From: Actinomycetes bacterium
GTDB taxonomy: Bacteria > Actinomycetota > Acidimicrobiia > Acidimicrobiales > Acidimicrobiaceae
Direction: 5' to 3'
Assembly: GCA_021826315.1 (NCBI GenBank)
Contig: JAKAZZ010000003.1
Coordinates: forward strand, 20,373 to 84,372
DNA length: 64,000 nucleotides
The notes beneath the pieces were generated by a model. That model was given only the letters and a program-made list of their open reading frames with translations. It did no database searches and was not told the DNA's origin. The position numbers and the translations under genes are program-made. Within the stretch, counting starts at the first letter, position 1. Each line of letters starts with the position of its first letter. Positions 43,369 through 52,603 of the stretch are shown here, piece after piece.

Positions 43369-44940
43369 TTGAACTTTGAAACGACGGTGCGCTCTGTGGC
43401 GAAGGAGATCAACTCCGCACGCAGAGCGCACTTTTTTGACATAAATGACAGACTAACGGTTGTCGTAAAGGGCTACTTTATCGTTGCTATAGTTGGTATC
43501 ATCGTTGATTTGATAACGAACTCAAGCGTCTTGATAAAGATCGATAAGCCCTTTACCTCCTCTTTTATTCGTTACATACCCACCATTACGCTCCTTATAT
43601 TTACGGCTGCTTTGAGCGTCGGACTTTCAGCGGGTGCTAAGGGCGGGCCAATCACGGTATTTCGGTCGGAGATGCGCCTTGTATTTTTAGCAGGCACCGA
43701 CCATCCGGAACTTCTTCGTCGCAAATTTCTAAAGATCGTATTTTTGCGTAGCTATGTTTCGATATTGGTTGGCATAGTAATTGGTGCACTCCTCTACCAC
43801 CTCAATAATGGCTACAAGCTCCTTCCCGCGGTTTCAATGGCGATCGTGGCGTTTACTGCATCGAACATCTACATTGGTGCTTCGGTTGTCGGAAACCTGA
43901 CTCGGATTCGACCTGAACTCGTCTACCTGATTTCAATCGTCGCGGCTGTTGCTACGTACCTTTTTACAATTACGAGCAATGTAAGCGCCTTTGCCAATCT
44001 TGGCGGAATATCTCTTTATTCGGTTAGTAGCTACCCCTCTGAGGCGCTAATCATTCCGGTGATATCACTTATAGCTGTCGCCGCAGGGTTTTTTCTTGTC
44101 GCTCGTTTCGAACTCGAACCTATTGAGCGGCGATCTGAGCTGATCTCGAAGCTTCGCTTTGCTGTAGCACTTCGCGACATCAGGGGCGTAATATCTCTCT
44201 CTCGTGCACTTGGAGATGGTGGTTATACCCCGAGGCGCCTTCCTCGATATCTCATGAAGATTACGATGCGCCCAAAGAGAAGCCCGGTCTATCTCTCGCT
44301 TTCGAACTTCTACAACTGGAGACTAAGGCGATACATCCGCCTAGTGCTTACAGTTGGTATCGCGGTCTATGCGATAAATCTCTCGATATCGGGGGCTACC
44401 GTCGATGGTCTGATAGCTATGCCATTTGTCGTGTTGGCCGGATTAGAGATGAGTGACACGGTCGGTTCTTTGGTTGATCACCCTAATCAATTCATCAACT
44501 ATGCAGTTGAAGATGGTTGGTTGTTGTCGAGATCGATACTCTTCCCAGCAGCGGCCCTTCTGATTCTGGCGAGTGTAGTAAATGTGGTGATCTTTGAAGC
44601 CACAGGAATGGTAGCCCTTGAAGTATCGGCTCCAATAATTGCAGTCATGGCTATTTCTGCTACCTTTGCCGGCGGATTTGCACACTACCGAGGTTCAAAG
44701 GGTTCTTCGGTATCGATGATCGCGATGGTTCCCGAGGCTGCCGCATTTGCATACCTCGTTGACGCCTTACCGGTGATCTTTGCGAATAGCTGGATAATTG
44801 CAGTTATTAATACTAAGAGTGCAATCGCTCACCTTCAAGTTCCCTATAGCGAGGCGATCTCAACCTCTGCATTTTTACTGGTCGTCCCTCTGGCTATATG
44901 GGCATACATTTCCAACGGTCGCGTAGTGCGAGCAGAGTAG
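43369..44940 (+). CDS. Hypothetical polytopic membrane protein, likely ABC-2-type permease partner of the next gene
   Basis: Many hydrophobic segments; adjacent to an ABC ATPase. Confidence 0.6.
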   Translation: MNFETTVRSVAKEINSARRAHFFDINDRLTVVVKGYFIVAIVGIIVDLITNSSVLIKIDKPFTSSFIRYIPTITLLIFTAALSVGLSAGAKGGPITVFRSEMRLVFLAGTDHPELLRRKFLKIVFLRSYVSILVGIVIGALLYHLNNGYKLLPAVSMAIVAFTASNIYIGASVVGNLTRIRPELVYLISIVAAVATYLFTITSNVSAFANLGGISLYSVSSYPSEALIIPVISLIAVAAGFFLVARFELEPIERRSELISKLRFAVALRDIRGVISLSRALGDGGYTPRRLPRYLMKITMRPKRSPVYLSLSNFYNWRLRRYIRLVLTVGIAVYAINLSISGATVDGLIAMPFVVLAGLEMSDTVGSLVDHPNQFINYAVEDGWLLSRSILFPAAALLILASVVNVVIFEATGMVALEVSAPIIAVMAISATFAGGFAHYRGSKGSSVSMIAMVPEAAAFAYLVDALPVIFANSWIIAVINTKSAIAHLQVPYSEAISTSAFLLVVPLAIWAYISNGRVVRAE

Positions 44941-44955
44941 CAAGAAGGCTTAGAA

Positions 44956-45645
44956 ATGGCTAACGATTCAAAAAAAGGTACGTCGTCTGCGATCTCTGTA
45001 ACGGATGTTGTAAAGAAGTACGATGGTGGTGTAATCCTTGATAAGGTCTCTTTCAAGGTCTCTCAAGGCTCTATAACAGTTCTTGTGGGAAGCAATGGTG
45101 CTGGTAAATCGACGCTCATCAAAGCTATCTGCGGACTCGTAAAGCCCGATTCGGGAAATATCTTGCTCTTCGGTGCTAAAGCTGGCACAAGAGAAGCACG
45201 TATCGTAACCTCGGTTGCATTTGATGAACCGTCCCTCTACGCTGACCTTACAGTATTTGAGCACTTGACCTTCTCGGCAAGACTTTCGGGGCTTGAAGAT
45301 TCCGAAGAGCGACTCAACGAGCTTTTGGAGAAGTTCGAGATCGACTACCTCGCTGAAAGGCTACCAAGAGGATTTTCTAGGGGTCAACGTCAGAAGGTAG
45401 CACTTTCTATGGCGCTCGCAAGGTCGTTCAAGGTACTGCTTTTGGACGAGCCATACGTCGGCTTGGACAGTTCCGGCAAGACCGCTCTCGTGGATCTTTT
45501 GAAGGAGGCTCGATCTCAAAAGGTAGCTGTACTGATCGCTACCCACTCCCCCGAACTTGTCGCCATAGCTGACCAGATGATAACGCTTTCAAACGGAAAA
45601 GTAACCTATACCGGCGAGCCCAAGGTCGATCGTATTGAAAAGTAA
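44956..45645 (+). CDS. ABC transporter ATP-binding protein
   Basis: VLVGSNGAGKSTLIKAICGL Walker A; FSRGQRQKVALSMALARSFKVLLLDEPYVGLD. Confidence 0.93.
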   Translation: MANDSKKGTSSAISVTDVVKKYDGGVILDKVSFKVSQGSITVLVGSNGAGKSTLIKAICGLVKPDSGNILLFGAKAGTREARIVTSVAFDEPSLYADLTVFEHLTFSARLSGLEDSEERLNELLEKFEIDYLAERLPRGFSRGQRQKVALSMALARSFKVLLLDEPYVGLDSSGKTALVDLLKEARSQKVAVLIATHSPELVAIADQMITLSNGKVTYTGEPKVDRIEK

Positions 45646-45728
45646 TCCTTTTCTTTGCGGCTATTGCATTTAGTCGATCCCATTTTGACTTTGCAAGGGA
45701 GACAGTGCGAAGTAGTACCATCTAGTTT

Positions 45729-46382
45729 GTGAAGTTGAGCGAACGTCTTAAAGTAGTCACAGATGGTATCTCAAAGTGGTACGAAGGCAAGGTGCTTCCT
45801 CGGGCAATTGACGTAGTATGCGGGTCGGCAGCATTTGGGCGATTGCGAAGAGACCTCACCAAAGATCTTTCAGGAACGGTTCTTGAAGTTGGATTTGGAA
45901 GCGGCACAAATGCCGCCTTTATCACCGAAGCGGTTACCACTTACCTGGCAGTAGAGCCCTCGATAGAGGCACTCAGGCTAGGCGCCAACAAGCGCAATCT
46001 CCCATCTAAAGTCCTTCTTGTGGCTGGCGATGGTGTCGCATTGCCGATAGCATCTAGGTCTGTAGATTACATCATCTTTTCGTTCGTTCTCTGTTCTGTA
46101 GAGACTCCCGTAGCAATGGTCGCAGAGTGTCACCGTGTGCTCAAGACGGGTGGACGGTTGGCATTCATCGAACACGGTCGGTCGAACAGTAAAGGCATGG
46201 CAAAGGTCCAGGTCGCCCTTGATCCAATTGAAAGGGTAGTAGCGGGTAATTGCCGCCTGTCTAGAAGACCTTACGACTACGTGGGAGAAGACCTCTGGCT
46301 ATGTGAAGATAGCGGCGAGAGTTACTTAGGGGCCTCTTCTCCATGGAGCTTTATCTATCGCGCAAGGTATCAAAAACGGTAG
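45729..46382 (+). CDS. Class I SAM-dependent methyltransferase
   Basis: GTVLEVGFGSGTNAAFITEAVTTYLAVEPS; HRVLKTGGRLAFIEHG. Confidence 0.85.
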   Translation: MKLSERLKVVTDGISKWYEGKVLPRAIDVVCGSAAFGRLRRDLTKDLSGTVLEVGFGSGTNAAFITEAVTTYLAVEPSIEALRLGANKRNLPSKVLLVAGDGVALPIASRSVDYIIFSFVLCSVETPVAMVAECHRVLKTGGRLAFIEHGRSNSKGMAKVQVALDPIERVVAGNCRLSRRPYDYVGEDLWLCEDSGESYLGASSPWSFIYRARYQKR

Positions 46383-46415
46383 CAGAAGAGACCATTCGGA
46401 TGAATTCTGCTACCG
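46377..46415. terminator. Inverted repeat between convergent methyltransferase gene and leuA
   Basis: CGGTAGCAGAA (46377-46387) / TTCTGCTACCG (46405-46415), perfect 11-bp arms. Confidence 0.6.
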
Positions 46416-46453
46416 TAATACCGGCCTCACTTAGCCTCTAGTCCACGGTGCGG

Positions 46454-48010
46454 CTACGGGCCTACTTCGCTCTCACTACCCTCTGAATTGCGGCTGCGCC
46501 GGCGTTCAATTCGATTTATGGCATTTAGGTATGCGCGAGCGGAAGCCTCGACGACGTCGGTGGAGACACCCTTTCCTGAGGCTTTCGATCCATTTGACTC
46601 GAGTTGGATGACAACGTCGCCTAGGGCGTCTACGCCACCAGTGACCGACGAGACAGAGAAGCCGATGAGTGACGCCTCTATGTTGGTCGCCTTTTGAATG
46701 GCCTTTCCGGCCGCGTCAATCATTCCGTTACCCTCCGAACTCGCCTCGACCTTCCCGTCTGCAGTTGAAAGGACAACTCGCGCAGTTGGGGTACCAACCG
46801 TACCGCCGGTTACAGCAAGCTCTTCCAAGACGAAGGTGTCAGTAGTGAAGATTCCAAGTTCCTCCGCAACTATTGCTTCAAGGTCAGCTTCAGTGATATC
46901 GAGCTTTCGATCCGCCAATTCTTTGAAGCGTGCAAAGGCTGCAGTGAGGGCGTCGCCTTGAACTTTTATCCCCATCTTCTCTAAACTGTCGGAGAAGGCG
47001 TGGCGCCCTGAATGCTTTCCAAGGACGATCTGTGACGACTTTTGACCAACAGATTCAGCGTCGATGATCTCGTAAGTCTTCTTGTTGGCAAGTACTCCGT
47101 GTTGGTGAATCCCTGACTCGTGGGCGAATGCGTTTCGACCGACGACTGCCTTGTTGTACTGGAGGGGATATCCCGTCAGCCGTGACACAAGACGAGAGGT
47201 TCTTGCTATCTCTTCGGTCTTGATTTGAGTGTACATCCCGTTGAATTGGTCTGGCCGAATCTTGATCGCCATGACTACCTCTTCGAGTGCAGCATTTCCG
47301 GCTCTTTCGCCGAGGCCGTTCACGCAGACCTCGATCTGTCGTGCACCGGCTTGGGCACCCGCGAGGCTATTAGCTGTTGCTAGACCTAGGTCATTGTGGC
47401 AGTGTGTCGAGATGATGTAGTCGCCTGGCACATTCTTGCGAACATAGCTGATTAGAGCGCCAAAGTCCCATGGAATTCCATAGCCGACAGTATCTGGTAT
47501 GTTGAGGGTGTTTGCGCCTGACTCTACCGCTGCAGTCAGGACCTCGATCATAAAGTCGAGAGGTGTTCTAGTCGCATCTTGAGGTGAAAATTCAACGTCG
47601 CTGGTGTGTTCTTTGGCCCTCGCTACGCCAGATCGCGTAGCTTCAAGTACTTGAGCCGGAGTCATTCGGAGCATCGACTCCATGTGGACCGGAGATGTAG
47701 AGATAAAGACGTGGATACGGGCACGCGCAGCGTGACGCAGCGCGTCCCAGCACCGATCGACATCGGATAGATGGGTTCTAGAGAGGGCAGCTATTGTTGG
47801 GCCCTCTACCTTTCCAGCGATAAGAGATACCGCGTCGAAGTCTCCTGGGCTCGCAACTGGAAAGCCAGCTTCGATGTAGTCGACGTTTAGGCGGGCGAGT
47901 TGCTCAGCGATCTCTAGCTTTTCTGATGCATCAAGTGAGATTCCAGGGGATTGCTCGCCATCTCTCAACGTTGTGTCAAAAATTATGAGCTTCTCTGCTT
48001 CGCTTGTCAT
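46454..48010 (-). CDS. leuA: 2-isopropylmalate synthase
   Basis: IIFDTTLRDGEQSPGISLDASEKLEIAEQLARLNVDYIEAGFPVASPGD; HCHNDLGLATANSLAGAQAGARQIEVCVNGLGERAGNAALEE. Confidence 0.96.
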   Translation of the reverse strand: MTSEAEKLIIFDTTLRDGEQSPGISLDASEKLEIAEQLARLNVDYIEAGFPVASPGDFDAVSLIAGKVEGPTIAALSRTHLSDVDRCWDALRHAARARIHVFISTSPVHMESMLRMTPAQVLEATRSGVARAKEHTSDVEFSPQDATRTPLDFMIEVLTAAVESGANTLNIPDTVGYGIPWDFGALISYVRKNVPGDYIISTHCHNDLGLATANSLAGAQAGARQIEVCVNGLGERAGNAALEEVVMAIKIRPDQFNGMYTQIKTEEIARTSRLVSRLTGYPLQYNKAVVGRNAFAHESGIHQHGVLANKKTYEIIDAESVGQKSSQIVLGKHSGRHAFSDSLEKMGIKVQGDALTAAFARFKELADRKLDITEADLEAIVAEELGIFTTDTFVLEELAVTGGTVGTPTARVVLSTADGKVEASSEGNGMIDAAGKAIQKATNIEASLIGFSVSSVTGGVDALGDVVIQLESNGSKASGKGVSTDVVEASARAYLNAINRIERRRSRNSEGSESEVGP

Positions 48011-48070
48011 TCTGATGTCGCCTTTCGATTACAGATTTCCACTTGGTTGAAACTTTGCCGTAAATAAAAA

Positions 48071-48102
48071 AACCTCCGTGTTCAAAATTGAACGCAGAGG
48101 TT
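48071..48102 (-). terminator. Attenuator terminator before leuA
   Basis: Minus strand AACCTCTGCGTTCAA-TT-TTGAACACGGAGGTT followed by a T-run (A-run on plus at 48066-48072). Confidence 0.8.
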
Positions 48103-48128
48103 AGTGCGGTTCTCGGTGAGAGCCGCAC

Positions 48129-48170
48129 TCAAAGTAGGGATAGTAGTAGACCGAATTGATTTACAACCAT
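48129..48170 (-). CDS. Putative leuA leader peptide MVVNQFGLLLSLL
   Basis: Minus strand ATG GTT GTA AAT CAA TTC GGT CTA CTA CTA TCC CTA CTT TGA: 5 Leu codons in the last 6 sense codons; followed by a 12-bp stem hairpin and a terminator. Not in the ORF track. Confidence 0.82.
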   Translation of the reverse strand: MVVNQFGLLLSLL

Positions 48171-48181
48171 AGCTCTAGATG

Positions 48182-48209
48182 TTAGCGCAACTAACGTTAG
48201 TTGCGCTAA
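48182..48209. repeat. Perfect 28-bp palindrome TTAGCGCAACTAACGTTAGTTGCGCTAA
   Basis: Left arm TTAGCGCAACTAAC is the exact reverse complement of GTTAGTTGCGCTAA; lies between serA and the leuA leader. Confidence 0.95.
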
Positions 48210-48234
48210 TCGGTTCTACTTTTGCTCTAATTTA

Positions 48235-49800
48235 TTAGCAAGTGACAGCGCGCGCGTAGATAATTCCACTTGCGCTATTAATTGCGGAGAGGACCTCTTT
48301 TTCGACTTCGCGGTTTGTGCTAAGGATCATGAGCGCCGTGAGTCCGTCATTCGAAGGGCCAACAGCCATAGAAGATATTGAAAACCCGGCGTCTCCGAGG
48401 ATGGTGCCGATGAGACCAATTTTTCCTGGAGCGTCGTCGTTGCGAACGACGAGCATGTAGGTAGATGGTGGAATCTCAACTCGGTGACCGTCGACTTCTA
48501 CGATACGTGCCTCTTTCGTGGGCTCTGAAACAGTAGCACTAACCCTGTGCTTGGCGCTAGCAATCGAGAGCAGAGAGACGTAATCGTTCGCGTTGTCAGA
48601 GAAGGTTTCAACAACTTCGAGTCCCCTCTCTTTTGCTAGGGCGGGGGCATTGACGTACGAAACCGGTTCGTTCGTGCCCGCCCCAAAGATGCCTTTGAGG
48701 GTGGAGAGTTGGAGAAGTCGGGTGTCTCCACCGGCAAGGAGGCCTTGATATTCAATGGTTACCTTGGTCGGCATAGAGCCTTCGAGGGTCGCAAGGAACT
48801 TACCGAGGCTCTCTGCAAGTGGGAGGAAGGGCTTTACTGACTCTTGCACCTCTGCAGCGCTTACGTTTACTGCAAATGGTACAAAGTCTCCGGCGAGTGC
48901 CAACTTTAGCTGCTCGGCGATAGTAACGCCCGCCTTGTCCTGTGCCTCAGTCGTTGAAGCGCCAAGGTGCGGAGTGACTACGACATTTGAAAGCGTGAAG
49001 AGCGGAGAGTCTGTGCAAGGTTCGCTATTGAAGACGTCGAGAGCAGCTCCAGCGATCTTTCCGTTTGAGAGCGCCTCGTAGAGCGCCTCTTCGTCGACGA
49101 TACCGCCACGGGCTACATTGATGACGCGTGCCGTTGGCTTTGCGATTTCAAGCATCTCTTTGCCGATGATTCCAACGGTCTCTTTGCTCTTGGGAAGGTG
49201 GACGGTTATGAAGTCAGACCGTTGCATTAGCTCAGGAAGGGTGCAAAGCTCTACACCCATCTGCTTTGCTCTGTCGGCAGATACGAATGGGTCGTAAGCG
49301 ATCAGCTTCATGCCAAATGCGAGTGCACGTTGAGCAACTAGAGCTCCGATTCGACCTAATCCAACCACGCCCAAGGTCTTTCCGAAGAGCTCTACGCCCT
49401 CCCACTTGGACCTCTCCCACTTGCCATTTACGAGAGCGGAGTGTGCCTGAGGAACATTGCGAGCTTGCGCGAGGATAAGCGCGACTGTTAGCTCAGCGGC
49501 TGAAAGGATATTCGACTGGGGAGCGTTCACTACCATGACGCCATGGGCGGTTGCATACGCTACGTCGACGTTGTCAAGGCCAATTCCCGCTCTTCCAACT
49601 ACAAGAAGTTCATCCGCTTGGTCGAGGAGCTCTTTGGTGACCTTCGTTGCTGATCGAATGATCAATCCAGCGGCGCCTTTAATCTCTTCTGCTAACGCTT
49701 CCTTTGAAAGGTTGAGCTTTACATCGACGGTATGACCATCTTGCCTGAGTAGGTCGAGTCCGCTATCTGCAATCTCCTCTGTAACGAGAATCCGCGCCAT
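48235..49800 (-). CDS. serA: D-3-phosphoglycerate dehydrogenase
   Basis: LGVVGLGRIGALVAQRALAFGMKLIAYDPF; INVARGGIVDEEAL; C-terminal ACT domain. Confidence 0.96.
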   Translation of the reverse strand: MARILVTEEIADSGLDLLRQDGHTVDVKLNLSKEALAEEIKGAAGLIIRSATKVTKELLDQADELLVVGRAGIGLDNVDVAYATAHGVMVVNAPQSNILSAAELTVALILAQARNVPQAHSALVNGKWERSKWEGVELFGKTLGVVGLGRIGALVAQRALAFGMKLIAYDPFVSADRAKQMGVELCTLPELMQRSDFITVHLPKSKETVGIIGKEMLEIAKPTARVINVARGGIVDEEALYEALSNGKIAGAALDVFNSEPCTDSPLFTLSNVVVTPHLGASTTEAQDKAGVTIAEQLKLALAGDFVPFAVNVSAAEVQESVKPFLPLAESLGKFLATLEGSMPTKVTIEYQGLLAGGDTRLLQLSTLKGIFGAGTNEPVSYVNAPALAKERGLEVVETFSDNANDYVSLLSIASAKHRVSATVSEPTKEARIVEVDGHRVEIPPSTYMLVVRNDDAPGKIGLIGTILGDAGFSISSMAVGPSNDGLTALMILSTNREVEKEVLSAINSASGIIYARAVTC

Positions 49801-49908
49801 TTCACTCCTAACGTGAGACGATAAATTTTGTGAAAATCTACAAGAATATCTTGCAAGTTTTTTACAGGATCATCCTAGTAGCTAAGGTGATAAATCAAAT
49901 AATCCTGT

Positions 49909-49959
49909 GGGGTTTGCCCAAGTGGAGTATTCTCCGTCTGGGCTTTAATTAATAACCCC
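49909..49959 (-). promoter_or_regulatory. Structured element in the serA 5' region
   Basis: Three nested helices: GGGGTT/AACCCC (49909-49914/49954-49959), GCCCA/TGGGC (49916-49920/49939-49943), GGAG/CTCC (49924-49927/49932-49935). Confidence 0.5.
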
Positions 49960-50108
49960 ATTATGAGTAGAAGTTATTTCGATTGTGGGTATTTGCTGAA
50001 TTATCTTTGGCGAAATTTAAGGGGTATTTTTTTCAACTATATGGTGTAGTGAATTTTTATCTTTATTCGGTGAATTATTCTCTTGCGTTTTGATCGATGG
50101 CAAAAGTA

Positions 50109-50144
50109 ATGGGCCGCTTCAATGACTTGCATGAAGCGGCCCAT
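50109..50144 (-). terminator. Terminator-like hairpin downstream of the aminotransferase gene
   Basis: ATGGGCCGCTTCA (50109-50121) / TGAAGCGGCCCAT (50132-50144), perfect 13-bp arms just after the minus-strand stop. Confidence 0.75.
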
Positions 50145-50174
50145 CGCGTAGTCGTCGTTTTTGCGTTTCTGTAG

Positions 50175-51389
50175 TTACTCGCTAGATTCACTCACTAACT
50201 TTGCAATACGCGAGATTCCCTCTTCGAGGTCGGAATCTGACAAGGCGTAGGAGAATCTAAAGTAACCAGGCGTTCCAAATGCTTCACCTGGCACGACTGC
50301 GACCTTCGCTTGGTCAAGGACAACCTCAGCTAGTTGGGAAGTATTGGTTGGTCGAACTCCATTGAAGTCGCGCCCTAGGAGTGCGGTGACGTCAGGGTAG
50401 ACGTAGAAGGCACCCTTGGGGAGTGGGCAGGCTATACCGTCGATCTCATTTAGAAGTTTGGTAATGGTCTGTCGCCGACGATCGAAGGCGCTTCGCATTA
50501 CGGCAACGGCGCTTTGGTCTCCGTTTAGCGCCTCTATGGTTGCTCGTTGGGCAATATTTGAGACGTTTGAGGTCTGCTGTGACTGCAAGTTCGCAGCGGC
50601 AGCGATGACGTCCTTTGCGGCAACAATCCAACCAACGCGCCATCCTGTCATGGCATAGGTCTTGGCTACACCATTTACAACTATTACGTTTTCAAGGCCG
50701 CGGGGATCGTAATTTACGACAGAGTGTGCTATCTCACCGTCGTAGGTGAGGTGTTCATAGATCTCATCCGACATGATCCAAAGGTCATTATTCGCACAGT
50801 ATTCTGCGAAGTCCCGGGTTTCGTCTTCGTTGTAGACCGCGCCAGTGGGGTTGGACGGTGATACGAAGAGGGCCATTTTGGTTCGATCGGTCCTGTGCTT
50901 GTCCAAATCGGCGGGCGTTACCTTGAAGCCACTTTCTAGAGTGGATGGAACAAAGACGGGAACTCCACCAGCTAGCTTTACCGCTTCAGGGTAAGTCGTC
51001 CAGTAGGGCTCAGGAATCAATACTTCGTCACCTGGGTCTAGGACTGTAGCAAAGGCGTTGTAGATGGCGTGTTTTCCGCCATTGGTAACGACAGTGTTGG
51101 CTGCCGTGATGTCATATCCTGAATCGCGCTTCGTCTTAGCAGCAATCGCTTCTCTTAGTTCAGGAAGACCTGCGGCCGGAGTGTAGCGATGATTCTTAGG
51201 ATCTGCACACGCTTTTGCGGCGGCCTCTACGATGTTTGTTGGAGTTGGAAAGTCAGGCTCGCCAGCGCCGAAGCCGATGACGTCAACGCCGCTTGCCTTT
51301 AGCGCTTTAGCTTTAGCGTCAATCGCAAGCGTAGCTGACTCGGCAACGGATGAAATTCGGCGTGAGATTCTTGCTCTCTTCTCCGACAT
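50175..51389 (-). CDS. aspC: Pyridoxal phosphate-dependent aminotransferase (aspartate aminotransferase-like)
   Basis: [47 protein letters not shown]. Confidence 0.92.
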   Translation of the reverse strand: MSEKRARISRRISSVAESATLAIDAKAKALKASGVDVIGFGAGEPDFPTPTNIVEAAAKACADPKNHRYTPAAGLPELREAIAAKTKRDSGYDITAANTVVTNGGKHAIYNAFATVLDPGDEVLIPEPYWTTYPEAVKLAGGVPVFVPSTLESGFKVTPADLDKHRTDRTKMALFVSPSNPTGAVYNEDETRDFAEYCANNDLWIMSDEIYEHLTYDGEIAHSVVNYDPRGLENVIVVNGVAKTYAMTGWRVGWIVAAKDVIAAAANLQSQQTSNVSNIAQRATIEALNGDQSAVAVMRSAFDRRRQTITKLLNEIDGIACPLPKGAFYVYPDVTALLGRDFNGVRPTNTSQLAEVVLDQAKVAVVPGEAFGTPGYFRFSYALSDSDLEEGISRIAKLVSESSE

Positions 51390-51418
51390 CTGATCGACCC
51401 CCTGAGGTGTGAATTTAT

Positions 51419-52549
51419 ATGAGCGATAGTACGGCTAATACTGATATCCTAATCCCAAGCGAACTGCTTCCCCGAGACGGTCGTTTTGGTTCTGGACCAT
51501 CTAAAGTACGAAAAGAGGCGGTAGATGCGCTAGTTGCGCGTTCAGCCGATTACCTCGGAACGTCACATAGGCAAAACACGGTCAAGTCCGTCGTAGGTGA
51601 GGTTAGAAGCGGACTCCGTCAGCTCTTTAGCATTCCTGAAGGATACGAAGTCGTTCTCGGTAATGGAGGTTCTACCTACTTTTGGGATACTGCGGTCTTC
51701 TCTTTGATAGCTAATAAGAGCCAGCACCTATCTTTTGGCGAATTCTCGGCAAAGTTTGCATCTTCTGCAAAGATGGCGCCATTCATTCAGGACCCAGAGG
51801 TGATCAAGGCAGAGCCCGGTAGTCGTCCCGAAGCCGTCGCAAACGACGAGATCGACCTATATGCCTTCACCCACAATGAGACCTCAACGGGTGTCTTTAT
51901 GGACATTATTCGACCTGCTGGGGCAAAGGGATTGGTTGCGGTAGATGCCACAAGCGCCGCCGCAGGCCTAACTGTCGAGGCGAGCCAATTTGACTGCTAC
52001 TACTTCGCTCCACAGAAGGCATTTGCATCTGATGGCGGTATTTGGTTCGCCCTTATGTCTCCTGCGGCGATTGAGAGGGTAAAAGAGATCAAAGCTAGCG
52101 GCCGTTACATCCCACCTGCTCTCGACCTCTCCATAGCACTAGATAATTCGGTCTTGAACCAGACCTACAACACTCCGGCTCTCGCAACGATCTTCTTGAT
52201 GAATGAGCAGATCAAGTGGATGAATGAAAATGGTGGTCTGCCATTTTCTACCGGTCGATCGGCTCAAAGCTCTGGCATCGTCTACAACTGGGCGATCGCG
52301 TCCGACTTCGCCACTCCATTCGTCAAGGACCCGGCGATGCGTTCCAACGTTGTAGCAACTATTGACTTCGATGACAATATCGACGCTGCAAGTATTGCCA
52401 AGGTACTTCGTAAGAATGGAATCGTTGACGTAGAGCCATACCGCAAGCTGGGACGAAATCAACTACGAATTGCGACCTTCCCAGCCGTCGATCCATCAGA
52501 CGTTGAAGCCCTCGTTGCGTCGATTGACTATGTGGTTTCAAAATTCTAA
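51419..52549 (+). CDS. serC: Phosphoserine transaminase
   Basis: [45 protein letters not shown]. Confidence 0.93.
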   Translation: MSDSTANTDILIPSELLPRDGRFGSGPSKVRKEAVDALVARSADYLGTSHRQNTVKSVVGEVRSGLRQLFSIPEGYEVVLGNGGSTYFWDTAVFSLIANKSQHLSFGEFSAKFASSAKMAPFIQDPEVIKAEPGSRPEAVANDEIDLYAFTHNETSTGVFMDIIRPAGAKGLVAVDATSAAAGLTVEASQFDCYYFAPQKAFASDGGIWFALMSPAAIERVKEIKASGRYIPPALDLSIALDNSVLNQTYNTPALATIFLMNEQIKWMNENGGLPFSTGRSAQSSGIVYNWAIASDFATPFVKDPAMRSNVVATIDFDDNIDAASIAKVLRKNGIVDVEPYRKLGRNQLRIATFPAVDPSDVEALVASIDYVVSKF

Positions 52550-52560
52550 GTAAAGTTAAG

Positions 52561-52603
52561 GGCCCCAAAGCTGAACTGCTTTTACTCGGTTCGCTTTGGG
52601 GCC
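52561..52603 (+). repeat. Perfect 11-bp inverted repeat just after serC
   Basis: GGCCCCAAAGC (52561-52571) / GCTTTGGGGCC (52593-52603), no T-tract; overlaps the EamA-like reading frame. Confidence 0.85.
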
